Shown here piece after piece: positions 6,647 through 14,406 of a stretch of DNA of 14,606 nucleotides (position 1 is the stretch's first letter; each line of letters opens with the position of its first letter). Source of the DNA: AWTP1-13 sp041288195 (GTDB lineage: Bacteria; Pseudomonadota; Alphaproteobacteria; Rhizobiales; Hyphomicrobiaceae); the NCBI GenBank assembly GCA_041288195.1, contig JBGGME010000361.1, forward strand, positions 1 through 14,606, written 5' to 3'. Both the position numbers and the translations under genes were made by a program. The notes under the pieces are model-generated. The model worked only from the letters and a program-made list of their open reading frames with translations, was not told where the DNA came from and searched no databases.

Positions 6647-7459
6647 TCAGGGTCGGCCGGCCTTGATGAATTTGGCGATGGCGTCGACCGCGGCGTTCTC
6701 GATGCCGAGAAAGCCGTGCTGCGACATCGCCTGGCAGGGCTTGGAGCGGGGTGGAGCGCCGCCGTCGAGCAGCACCGTCTCGACCTTGCGCGCGCTTTTC
6801 AGGGCCTTGCTCAGCTTCGGTGCGTCGTCCGCCGGGGTGATGTCGCATCCGTCCTTGCGATGGGAGACGATGAGCGTCGGCACGGAGACCTTGGCCAGGG
6901 CCATGCTGGCAACGCCGTCGGGATGGCTGTCCTTGATCTTCCAGTAGGGCTGGGCGCGCGTGATCGTGGACGTCAGCACCAGGCCATCGACGCCCTTGCC
7001 GGCAATGGCGCCACCGGCCGCCGAGAACGTGCCCATGCTCGTGCCCACGAGCCAGACGGGCAGGTCCGATTGCTTCTTGAGGTAGGCGGCAACGGCAGAG
7101 ATGTCGCCCGCATGCTGGCCGCCCATCCTGAAGATCCCGTTCATGCCCTCCTGCTTGTCGGAGGGCGCATCGACCACCGCCACCAGGAACCCGTGCGCGG
7201 CGAACTTGTCCCGGCTGCGGACCAGAAAGTTTCCGGCTCCCCAGCTCATCGACGACGCCGACTTGAGCCCGAGCGCGCCATGGCCGCCGGCAAACAGGAT
7301 GACGGAGGCTACCGGCTTGTCCGGCTTGATCAGGATGAAGGCCTGCTTCACCCCTCGCGGAGTCTGGATGGAGACGAGCTCCGAGCTTGCCGCATGTGCG
7401 GGAGCGGACGCCGCCGCCAGCATCGCTGCGACAACGACAGCCGCGATCAGCCTGGTCAT
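6647..7459 (-). CDS. Secreted alpha/beta hydrolase (dienelactone-hydrolase-like)
   Basis: A 270-residue exported hydrolase. Residues 1-23 form a classic signal peptide (MTRLIAAVVVAAMLAAASAP, then AHA at 21-23). The alpha/beta-fold triad is readable: S141 in G-T-S-M-G, D203 in SHRKDGCD, and H248 in SQHGFLGIE. AGGHGALGL near residue 57 fits the oxyanion loop. C205 and C242 sit beside the acid and histidine loops and could form a disulfide in the periplasm. It would cut an ester, lactone or amide outside the cytoplasm; the substrate is not evident. An AGGCAG ribosome-site-like sequence precedes ATG 7457-7459. It starts 39 bases after the ThDP enzyme stop, so the two are probably cotranscribed, and may prepare or process the same compound that the divergent Liv importer takes up. 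Confidence 0.8.
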   Translation of the reverse strand: MTRLIAAVVVAAMLAAASAPAHAASSELVSIQTPRGVKQAFILIKPDKPVASVILFAGGHGALGLKSASSMSWGAGNFLVRSRDKFAAHGFLVAVVDAPSDKQEGMNGIFRMGGQHAGDISAVAAYLKKQSDLPVWLVGTSMGTFSAAGGAIAGKGVDGLVLTSTITRAQPYWKIKDSHPDGVASMALAKVSVPTLIVSHRKDGCDITPADDAPKLSKALKSARKVETVLLDGGAPPRSKPCQAMSQHGFLGIENAAVDAIAKFIKAGRP

Positions 7460-7498
7460 GGCTGCCTGCCTCGACGAACCCTACTTCACCGGCTCCGT

Positions 7499-9280
7499 CT
7501 AGCCCGGCAGCCAGGCCTTGCCGAATGCGGGCTCCTTGTAGGGCGTGGGCGGCAGGTACCACGACCCCGTCGCCGGTGGGCGCACGTCGGCGTCGACATG
7601 CACGTCGAGCAGGAACGGCTTGTTGGCGGCCACGGCGTGCTCCATCGCGCCCTTGAAGTCCTGCGACTTGGTGACGGTCATGGCGTCGACGCCCGACGCC
7701 TTGGCCCAGCCCGCGAAGTCGGGGTTGTAGGGCGTCTTGTTGGCGCCTTCGTGGAACATGGTGCCGTGCTCGCGGCCGCCGAACATGCCGAGCTGGATGT
7801 CGCGGATCGAGACCCAGCCGAAGTTGTTCCAGATCACCCACACCACGGGGATGTCGTACTCTACCGCCGTGCACAGCACGTGCGGCACCATCGAGAAGCA
7901 GCCGTCGCCGGCGATCGCCACGCAGGGGCGGTCGGGGGCCGCAAGCTTGGCGCCGAGCACGCCCGCCGCGCCGAAGCCCATACCGGAGAAGCCCCACGAG
8001 TTGAGCATGGTCTGGGGACGGCGCGCCTTCCAGAACTGCATGTACCAGTTGTGGTTGACGCCGACGTCGCAGGCGAGGATGGCGTCGTCGGGGAGCACGG
8101 CCTGGCAGTCGGCCACCACGCGCTCGGGCCGGATCGGCGTCGCATGGATATCGAAGTTGGGCTTGGTGAAGGCGTCCCACTCGGCCTTCCATTTCTTGAT
8201 ATCGGCATGCCAGGCCTCGAGCCCGCCATCGCGCCTGGGCGCGCGCCGCTGCAGCTCGCCCAGCAGCTGGCGCAGGAAGGTGCGCGCGTCGGCATGGATC
8301 GCGATGTCGGGCGGATAGTTGCGGCCGAGCTCGTCGGTGTCGACGTCGACGTGGATCAGCTTGGAGTGCGGGAAGTTCCAGGAGTAGCCGGGTAGCCAGG
8401 AGGACGCCGAACGGTCGTCGAAGCGGGCGCCGAGCGCCACCACCACGTCGGCATGGCGGCCGGCCTGGTTGGCAGGATAGGCGCCGTTGCGGCCGATGAA
8501 GCCAAGCGACAGCGCATCCGTCATGTCGAGGCAGCCCATGCCGTTGGGCGAGGAGATGACGGGGATGCGCAACGCGTGCGCGAGCTCGGTCAGCTCCTTT
8601 CCCGCCTCCGACAGCGTCACGCCGTGACCTATGAACAGCACGGGGCGCTGCGCCTTCAGGATCATGTCGAGGGCGGCGGAGATCTGGTCGGGCGAGGCAC
8701 CGCTGCGCTGGGCGCCGTGGCGCGGCGCCACCGGCGGCATCTCGACATCGTCCTCCTCCTGGAAAACATTGAACGGCACGTCGACGTTCACGGGGCCGGG
8801 GCGTCCCGACAGCATGGTTGTCATCGCCTGGCGCAGGACCAGGGGAAGCATGTCGACGCGGGTCGGCTGGAAGCTGCGCTTCACCACCGGGCGGACGATG
8901 TTGGGGAAGTCCGCCTGGAAGTGCTTGTTGACCTCCTGGAACGGGCTGCGGTTGAACTGCTGGGTCGGCACGTTGGCGGTGATGGCAAGCATGGCGGAGG
9001 AATCCGACATCGCCACCTGCAGCGGCATGACGATGTTGCACGAGCCCGGGCCGCAAGAGGTCAGCGTCGCCACCGGCTCGTGGCGTACGCGGAAATAGGC
9101 GTCCGCCATGTGCGCCGCCACCTGCTCGTGGCGCGGCGAGACGAGCTTGATGCGGTCGCGGGCCTGGTAGAGGGGGTCGAGCATACCGACGTTGCCATGC
9201 CCGCAGATGCCGAACACATAGGGGATCTTGTTGGCGATCAGGTACTCGGTGATCAGCTCGGCACCCTTCATGCGCGCCAT
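7499..9280 (-). CDS. ThDP-dependent enzyme, acetolactate synthase large-subunit-like
   Basis: A 593-residue cytosolic thiamine-diphosphate enzyme with the usual three-domain order. The N-terminal pyrimidine-binding domain (about 4-170) has the cofactor-activating Glu at E52 in SPRHEQ and the TSCGPGSCN loop. The central domain (about 190-330) has PVLFIGHGVTLSEA. The C-terminal PP-binding domain has the GDG...NN metal/ThDP motif at G458-G460 and N485-N486. The length and layout resemble acetolactate synthase and related 2-keto-acid lyases or ligases (sulfoacetaldehyde acetyltransferase, oxalyl-CoA decarboxylase, glyoxylate carboligase), but no IlvN-type regulatory subunit lies nearby, so a catabolic role is more likely than valine/isoleucine synthesis. 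Start: ATG 9278-9280 has GGAG eight bases upstream; in-frame codons further up lack this. It is divergent from a Liv importer. Confidence 0.85.
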   Translation of the reverse strand: MARMKGAELITEYLIANKIPYVFGICGHGNVGMLDPLYQARDRIKLVSPRHEQVAAHMADAYFRVRHEPVATLTSCGPGSCNIVMPLQVAMSDSSAMLAITANVPTQQFNRSPFQEVNKHFQADFPNIVRPVVKRSFQPTRVDMLPLVLRQAMTTMLSGRPGPVNVDVPFNVFQEEDDVEMPPVAPRHGAQRSGASPDQISAALDMILKAQRPVLFIGHGVTLSEAGKELTELAHALRIPVISSPNGMGCLDMTDALSLGFIGRNGAYPANQAGRHADVVVALGARFDDRSASSWLPGYSWNFPHSKLIHVDVDTDELGRNYPPDIAIHADARTFLRQLLGELQRRAPRRDGGLEAWHADIKKWKAEWDAFTKPNFDIHATPIRPERVVADCQAVLPDDAILACDVGVNHNWYMQFWKARRPQTMLNSWGFSGMGFGAAGVLGAKLAAPDRPCVAIAGDGCFSMVPHVLCTAVEYDIPVVWVIWNNFGWVSIRDIQLGMFGGREHGTMFHEGANKTPYNPDFAGWAKASGVDAMTVTKSQDFKGAMEHAVAANKPFLLDVHVDADVRPPATGSWYLPPTPYKEPAFGKAWLPG

Positions 9281-9625
9281 TCGCAAAGCTCCGTCATCTC
9301 GAGGTGAAGGGTTGATGATAGGCATGCCCCGGCGCGATTGTCGAACGATGGTGGAGAGTACGGTGCGGGCCAGAATGTCGCTGCGCAGGCGAGGCGCGCT
9401 GCGCCCTTCGGGTGGAGCCGCGATTCAGGTTTGCGACAGGCTGAAGTCATCCGTGCCGGTCAAATCACCTTTGCCCCCGCAGGCGCCAACGACTGGGCGT
9501 CGCGTGATCAGCAGCGCGCGGCACCAAAGCGCTTGGTGAGATCGGGCGGGACCGGTAGTCTCGCGGATCAGCAGACCGGATGACTGGCGCGGCCCGGACG
9601 GCGGCCGCGGACGGAGGAGTTGATC
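9281..9625. promoter_or_regulatory. Divergent control region between ThDP enzyme and Liv importer
   Basis: These 345 bases hold no convincing gene; the open frames lack starts with ribosome sites and have no recognisable protein. Toward the ThDP gene, TTCGAC (9340-9345, minus) and CCTATC (9317-9322, minus) are 17 bases apart. Toward the importer, TTGGTG (9533-9538) and TAGTCT (9556-9561) are also 17 apart. A direct repeat GATCAGCAG occurs at 9506-9514 and 9566-9574, bracketing the second promoter, a reasonable place for a regulator. All sites are candidates by pattern only. No regulator gene lies in the window. Confidence 0.4.
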
Positions 9626-10849
9626 ATGTACGGCAATGTGGTGGTGCGGCGTAGGATCGTGGTGGCGGCCCTCGCCATGGCCGGGCTGGGACTTGCGCCT
9701 CTTCCGGCGCGGGCGCAGGGCGAGCCCGTGAAGGTCGGAGAGCTCAACTCCTACAACCGGTTCGCGGCGTTCGCCGTGCCCTACCGCAACGGCATGCAGC
9801 TCGCGCAGGAGGAGATCAACGCCAAGGGCGGCGTCATGGGCGGCCGAAAGCTCGAGATCGTCTTCCGCGACGACGGCTCGACGCCGGGCGATGCGGTGCG
9901 GGTGGCCGAGGAGCTGCTGACGCGTGAGAACGTCGCCTTCCTCGCCGGCACGTTCCTCTCCAACGTCGGCCTGGCGGTGGCCGACTTCGCCAACCAGAAG
10001 AAGACGCTGTTCATCGCCACCGAGCCCCTGACCGACGCCATCACCATGGGCCAGGGCAACCGCTACACCTTCCGCGTGCGCCCCTCCACCTACATGCAGA
10101 CCAAGATGCTGGTCGAGGCTGTCAAGGCCAAGGGCGTCAAGAAGTGGGCGATCGTGGCGCCCAACTACGAGTATGGCCAGTCGGCCGCGGCCAACTTCAA
10201 GAAGCTGATCAAGGCCGCCACGCCCGATGCCGAGATCGTCGGCGAGCAGTTCCCCGCGCTCGGCAAGATCGACGCCGGCGCCACCGTCGCCGCGCTCGAG
10301 AACGTCAAGCCCGATGGCATCTTCAATGTGTTGTTCGGCGCGGACCTGACGACCTTCGTGCGCGAGGGCAACACCCGCGGCCTGTTCGAGAAGCGCACCG
10401 TGGCGAGCCTGCTGACTGGCGAGCCCGAATACCTGATCCCGCTCGGCGAGGAGACGCCGGAGGGCTGGATCGTCACCGGCTACCCCTGGGACCAGATCAC
10501 GGACGGCCCGCACAAGGCCTTCATCGACGCCTACCGCGCCAAGTTCAACGACACGCCGCGGCTGGGCTCGTTCCTGGGCTACTCCGTCGGCTACCTGCTG
10601 CGCGACCTCCTCAACAAGGCCGGCTCCACCGACACCGAGAAGCTGATCGCCACGCTCAAGGATTTCACCTTCACGTCGGTCGCGGGGCCCGTGACCATGC
10701 GCGCGCTCGACCAGCAGTCGACCATGGGCGCCTGGGTCGGCGAGACCACCAAGCAGGGCAAGGCCGGCACCATGAAGAACTGGAAGTACGAGGACGGCGC
10801 CAAGTACCTGTTCCCGGAAGCCGAGGTGAAGGCCGCGCGCAAGCAGTGA
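9626..10849 (+). CDS. Branched-chain amino acid-type ABC transporter binding protein
   Basis: A 407-residue periplasmic solute-binding protein of the Peripla_BP_6 / LivJ type. The signal peptide comprises residues 1-30 (MYGNVVVRRRIVVAALAMAG, cleaved after PARA). The mature protein opens with PVKVGELNSYNRFAAFAVPY and has AQEEINAKGGVMGGRKLEIV and FRDDGSTPGDAVRVAEELL, the standard first lobe, then the hinge strands KKWAIVAPNYEYGQ and GIFNVLFGADL. ATG 9626 has GGAGGAG six bases upstream, so I prefer it to the in-frame TTG at 9620. This subfamily binds amino acids, amides, urea or aromatic acids; the ligand is not predictable here. Its gene leads the importer operon but is separated from the permease by a palindromic repeat. 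Confidence 0.9.
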   Translation: MYGNVVVRRRIVVAALAMAGLGLAPLPARAQGEPVKVGELNSYNRFAAFAVPYRNGMQLAQEEINAKGGVMGGRKLEIVFRDDGSTPGDAVRVAEELLTRENVAFLAGTFLSNVGLAVADFANQKKTLFIATEPLTDAITMGQGNRYTFRVRPSTYMQTKMLVEAVKAKGVKKWAIVAPNYEYGQSAAANFKKLIKAATPDAEIVGEQFPALGKIDAGATVAALENVKPDGIFNVLFGADLTTFVREGNTRGLFEKRTVASLLTGEPEYLIPLGEETPEGWIVTGYPWDQITDGPHKAFIDAYRAKFNDTPRLGSFLGYSVGYLLRDLLNKAGSTDTEKLIATLKDFTFTSVAGPVTMRALDQQSTMGAWVGETTKQGKAGTMKNWKYEDGAKYLFPEAEVKAARKQ

Positions 10850-10851
10850 TG

Positions 10852-10943
10852 TGTCATCCCGGGCCTTGTGCCCGGGATCCATCTCGCCGCTTGCTCCGGC
10901 GTTTGCGGATGGCTGGATCCCGGTGACAAGCACCGGGATGACA
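10852..10943. repeat. Palindromic REP-like element between binding-protein and permease genes
   Basis: A 92-base near-palindrome beginning two bases after the binding-protein stop. Outer arms TGTCATCCCGG (10852-10862) and CCGGGATGACA (10933-10943) are perfect. Inside are two 9-pair hairpins: ATCCCGGGC-CTTGT-GCCCGGGAT (10856-10878) and ATCCCGGTG-ACAAG-CACCGGGAT (10917-10939); even their loops, CTTGT and ACAAG, are reverse complements. Similar dispersed repeats are widespread in Rhizobiales. By analogy with the malE-malF REP of E. coli, it would stabilise the upstream mRNA 3' end and lower permease expression. The repeat at 116-220 has the same design with a different core. Confidence 0.8.
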
Positions 10944-10979
10944 GCGAAGCGGTTGTGACTGCAGTCGCGGATCGATCGT

Positions 10980-12881
10980 TTGCCCGATCTCTCCTTCCTC
11001 TTCGTCCAGGCGCTGAACGGGCTCGCCAGCGCGTCGTCGCTGTTCATCATCTCGGCCGGGCTGACGATCGTGTTCGGGGTGACGCGCATCGTCAATTTCG
11101 CGCACGGCTCCTTCTACATGCTGGGCGCCTATTTCGGCGTCAGCATCATCCCGCGCCTGCTCGACGTCTCCTACTCCTTCCCGATGTTCATGGCCGGCGT
11201 CCTGGCAGCGGCGCTCGGCGTCGGGCTGATCGGCGTATTGATGGAGCTGACGCTGCTGCGGCGCATCTACCGGGTGCCCGAGCTGTTCCAGCTGCTCGCC
11301 ACCTTCGGCGTCGTGCTCGCCGTGCAGGACCTGGTGCTCAAGGTGTGGGGGCCGCTCGACATCCTGGGTCCGCGCGCGCCGGGGCTGCGACAGGCCGTGG
11401 TCATCTTCGGACACCGCTTTCCGGCCTACGAGCTGTTCCTGATCGCCATGGGCCCGCTGGTGCTCGGTCTCCTGTGGCTATTGATGCACAAGACGCGCTA
11501 CGGCGTGCTGGTGCGGGCGGCAACGCAGGACCGAGAGATGGTCAGTGCGCTGGGCGTCAACCAGGCGCTGCTGTTCACCGGCACGCTGTTCCTGGGCGCG
11601 GCGCTAGCGGGCCTTGGCGGCGCGCTGCAGACGCCCAAGCTCGCCGCCAACCCGCACATGGACCTCTCGGTCATCGCCGAGACCTTCGTGGTCACCGTGG
11701 TCGGCGGCATGGGCTCGGTGCCGGGCGCATTCCTCGCCGCGCTGCTGATCGGGCAGCTGCAGGCGTTCGGCATCCTGGTGTTTCCCAAGATCACGCTGGT
11801 GCTGGTGTTCCTGCTGATGGCGCTGGTGCTGATGGTGCGGCCGTGGGGACTGATGGGGCGGCCGGAGGCGGGCCAGGCCCGCGTGGTGCTGCCGGAGGGC
11901 ATCGTGCGGCTGGTGCGCTTCGGCCGTCCGGAGCACATCATGGTCGGCGTGCTTGTCATCGTCCTGCTGGCGCTGCCGCTGTTCGGCGATGCCTACCTCG
12001 TCAAGGTCGCCATCGAGGTGCTGAGCTTCGCGCTTGCGGCCTTCAGCCTGAATTTCCTGATCGGCGTCGGCGGCATCGTCAGCTTCGGGCATGCCGCCTA
12101 CTTCGGCCTCGGCGCCTACGCGGCCGGGCTGCTCGTGACCAAGCTCGGTTTCTCCATGGAGCCGGCCTTGCTCGCCGCGCCGCTGATCGCCGGGCTCGGC
12201 GCGGCGCTGTTCGGCTTCTTCGTGGTGCGGCTCTCCGGCATCTACCTCGCCATGCTCACCCTCGCCCTGGCGCAGATCGTGTACGCGGTCGCCTTCCAAT
12301 GGGTGGAGCTGACCGGCGGCGACAACGGCGTGGTGGGAGTGTGGCCGTCGCCCTGGGCCGCAGGACGCACCGTCTACTACTACCTGGCGCTGGTCGTGAC
12401 CGGGGCCGCAATCGTGCTGCTGCGGCAGGGCATCTACGCACCCTTCGGCTACACCCTGCGTGCCGCGCGCGACTCGACGATACGCGCCGACGCCATCGGC
12501 ATAGACGTGCGCACGCATCGCTGGCTCGCCTTCACCGTGGCGGGAGCCGCGGCAGGGCTCGCCGGCGGTCTGTTCGCCTTCTCCAAGGGCTCGATCGATC
12601 CAACGCTCATCTCCATCCCGACCTCGATCGACTTCCTTGTCATGACGCTGCTCGGCGGTGTGCAGACGGTGATCGGACCACTGGTGGGTGCGGCGGCGTT
12701 CCATTCGATCCGCGACTTCGTCATGCCGCTCACCGACCACTGGCGGCTGCTGCTGGGCCTTGCCATCATCGCCATCGTGCTGGTGTTCCCGCGCGGGCTT
12801 GTGGGAGCCACCATCGAGCTGCGCGCGCGGCTCGGTGCAAGAGATCGGCCGCAGTCCACAGAGCGGGGGGCTGCGACATGA
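10980..12881 (+). CDS. Fused LivH-LivM ABC permease
   Basis: A 633-residue inner-membrane protein that joins the two permeases of a Liv-type importer. Residues 1-295 are LivH-like: GLTIVFGVTRIVNFAHGSFY near the start and VVGGMGSVPGAFLAALLIGQ before the end. After a short polar linker (about 290-318), residues 319-615 are LivM-like: SLNFLIGVGGIVSFGHAAYF and LLGGVQTVIGPLVGAAAFHS. Roughly 17-18 membrane segments are expected. The EAA-like cytoplasmic loops that contact the ATPases are present in both halves (RYGVLVRAATQDREMVSALG and GYTLRAARDSTIRADAIGID). The start is TTG 10980, with only a weak ribosome site; an upstream in-frame TGA at 10956 rules out a longer ATG-started form. It overlaps livG by four bases (ATGA). 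Confidence 0.9.
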   Translation: MPDLSFLFVQALNGLASASSLFIISAGLTIVFGVTRIVNFAHGSFYMLGAYFGVSIIPRLLDVSYSFPMFMAGVLAAALGVGLIGVLMELTLLRRIYRVPELFQLLATFGVVLAVQDLVLKVWGPLDILGPRAPGLRQAVVIFGHRFPAYELFLIAMGPLVLGLLWLLMHKTRYGVLVRAATQDREMVSALGVNQALLFTGTLFLGAALAGLGGALQTPKLAANPHMDLSVIAETFVVTVVGGMGSVPGAFLAALLIGQLQAFGILVFPKITLVLVFLLMALVLMVRPWGLMGRPEAGQARVVLPEGIVRLVRFGRPEHIMVGVLVIVLLALPLFGDAYLVKVAIEVLSFALAAFSLNFLIGVGGIVSFGHAAYFGLGAYAAGLLVTKLGFSMEPALLAAPLIAGLGAALFGFFVVRLSGIYLAMLTLALAQIVYAVAFQWVELTGGDNGVVGVWPSPWAAGRTVYYYLALVVTGAAIVLLRQGIYAPFGYTLRAARDSTIRADAIGIDVRTHRWLAFTVAGAAAGLAGGLFAFSKGSIDPTLISIPTSIDFLVMTLLGGVQTVIGPLVGAAAFHSIRDFVMPLTDHWRLLLGLAIIAIVLVFPRGLVGATIELRARLGARDRPQSTERGAAT

Positions 12882-13663
12882 GCCTGCTGAGCGTCGAGGG
12901 CCTGCAGAAATCGTTCGGTGGCGTCGTCGCCGCCAGGGACGTGACGTTCGCCGTCGAGGCCGGCAGGCTGCTCGCGGTCATCGGCCCCAACGGCGCCGGC
13001 AAGTCGACCATCTTCAACATGGTGGGCGGCCAGCTCCTGCCCGACAGCGGACGGGTCGTGCTCGCCGGCACCGCCATCACCGGGCTTGCCCCGCGCCGCA
13101 TCTGGCGCCTCGGCGTCGGCCGCACTTTCCAGGTGGCACAGACGTTCCTGTCCATGACCGTGGCCGAGAACGTGCAGATGGCGCTCATCAGCCGTAATCG
13201 CCGCACGCTCGCCTGGTGGCCGGACGCCTCTGGCCTCTATCGCGAGGAGGCGCTGGGGCTGCTGGAGCGCGTCGGCATGGACGCCAACGCCGACCGGCCC
13301 TGCAGCGAGCTTGCCTATGGCGACGTCAAGCGCGTGGAACTCGCCATCGCACTCGCCGGCGCCCCCAAGCTGCTGCTGATGGATGAGCCGACCGCCGGCA
13401 TGGCACCCAAGGAGCGCGCCCAGCTCATGCAGCTCACCGCCGGCATCGCCCGCGAGCGCAGCATCGGCGTGCTCTTCACCGAGCACGACATGGACGCCGT
13501 GTTCGGTCATGCCGACGACGTCATCGTGCTGGTGCGCGGCGAGATCATCGCCTCGGGCCGCCCAGAGGAGGTGCGCGCCAACGCCCGCGTGCGCGAGGTG
13601 TATCTGGGCGGTAGCTTCGGCGAGCCGTCCGGCCTGCGCGCCGCGGCCGCCCCGGCTGGTTGA
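12878..13663 (+). CDS. livG: Liv-type ABC transporter ATPase (LivG-like)
   Basis: A 261-residue cytoplasmic ATPase. Walker A is GPNGAGKST (36-44), the signature region reads ELAYGDVKRVELAIAL with LAYGD at 145-149 in place of LSGGQ-type residues, and Walker B is LLLMDEPTAG with D169-E170. The switch histidine is H203 in TEHDMD. The GLAP and GVGRTFQ motifs are typical of LivG. A short Ala/Pro-rich C-terminal tail (about residues 248-261) is unusual but small. Its ATG lies within the permease stop (ATGA), which suggests translational coupling. It should pair with LivF and the fused permease to power import of the binding-protein ligand. Confidence 0.92.
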   Translation: MSLLSVEGLQKSFGGVVAARDVTFAVEAGRLLAVIGPNGAGKSTIFNMVGGQLLPDSGRVVLAGTAITGLAPRRIWRLGVGRTFQVAQTFLSMTVAENVQMALISRNRRTLAWWPDASGLYREEALGLLERVGMDANADRPCSELAYGDVKRVELAIALAGAPKLLLMDEPTAGMAPKERAQLMQLTAGIARERSIGVLFTEHDMDAVFGHADDVIVLVRGEIIASGRPEEVRANARVREVYLGGSFGEPSGLRAAAAPAG

Positions 13664-13671
13664 GGCGCGCC

Positions 13672-14394
13672 ATGGCCGACGCGGCGATCCTGGAAGTCGA
13701 AGGGCTCGACGCCTCCTATGGGCAGGCGCAGATCCTGTTCGACGTGTCGCTCAACGTGGCGCGCGGCGAGACGGTCGCGCTGATGGGCCGTAACGGTGCC
13801 GGCAAGTCGACCACGCTCAAGGCCATCATGGGCCTGGTGCCCGCGCATGCCCGTGCGCTGCGCTTTGCCGGTCGCGACATCGCCGGGCACCCAAGCTACC
13901 GCATCGCGCGGCTGGGGCTCGGCTACGTGCCGGAGGAGCGGCGCATCTTCACCGACCTCACCGTCTACGAGAACCTCGAGGTCGGCGCCAAGGCCGCCGT
14001 TGCCGGGGCGAGCCGGCAGCCATGGACGGCCGAGCGGCTGTTCGCGATCTTCCCGAACCTCGCCGAGATGCGCGGCCGTCGCGCGTCCCAGATGTCGGGC
14101 GGCGAGCAGCAGATGCTCACCATTGCCCGCACGCTGATGGGCAACCCGGAGGCCGTGCTGCTGGACGAGCCTTCCGAGGGCCTGGCGCCTGTCATCGTCG
14201 AGCAGATGGCTGCTGCCGTCCTGCGCATGAAGGCGGAAGGCATCGCCGTGCTGCTGTCCGAGCAGAACCTGCATTTCGCCGCGGCCGTGGCCGACCGCAC
14301 CTACATCATCGAGAAGGGTGCCATCCGCCACGAGGGCCGCATGGCCGACATCGCCGCCGACGCGGCGCTACGCGAGTCCTACCTGACGGTCTGA
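13672..14394 (+). CDS. livF: Liv-type ABC transporter ATPase (LivF-like)
   Basis: A 240-residue cytoplasmic ATPase. Walker A is GRNGAGKST (39-47), the signature is QMSGGEQQML (M141-S142-G143-G144), and Walker B is LLDEPSEGLAP with D165-E166. The switch segment SEQN holds the Gln seen in LivF in place of His. I choose ATG 13672, with GAGG seven bases upstream and eight bases after the livG stop; an in-frame TTG at 13660 would add four residues. This ends the importer operon. It stops 12 bases from the stop of the convergent BtuF-like gene, with no clear terminator between them. Confidence 0.92.
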   Translation: MADAAILEVEGLDASYGQAQILFDVSLNVARGETVALMGRNGAGKSTTLKAIMGLVPAHARALRFAGRDIAGHPSYRIARLGLGYVPEERRIFTDLTVYENLEVGAKAAVAGASRQPWTAERLFAIFPNLAEMRGRRASQMSGGEQQMLTIARTLMGNPEAVLLDEPSEGLAPVIVEQMAAAVLRMKAEGIAVLLSEQNLHFAAAVADRTYIIEKGAIRHEGRMADIAADAALRESYLTV

Positions 14395-14406
14395 AAGCAC
14401 CCTGGA

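Noticed and set aside
6231..9056. A 941-codon minus-strand open frame across the ThDP enzyme, hydrolase and rmuC-like gene
   Set aside because: It is Arg/Ala/Gly-rich with no domain and overlaps three genes with clear motifs in other frames.
9338..9583. An 81-codon + strand frame in the divergent region before the importer
   Set aside because: It would start at TTG without a ribosome site and gives no recognisable protein; the region is better explained as control DNA.
13310..13324. LAYGD in LivG as a possible broken ABC signature
   Set aside because: Liv-type ATPases often carry LSYG or LAYG variants here, and Walker A, Walker B and the switch His are intact, so the protein is probably active.
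10868..13663. A 931-codon open frame on the + strand that runs across the permease gene and into livG
   Set aside because: Its first two thirds read as low-complexity Arg/Ala/Gly in the wrong frame of the permease, which has full LivH and LivM motifs in another frame. Only the last 261 codons (livG) are real; the openness comes from high GC.
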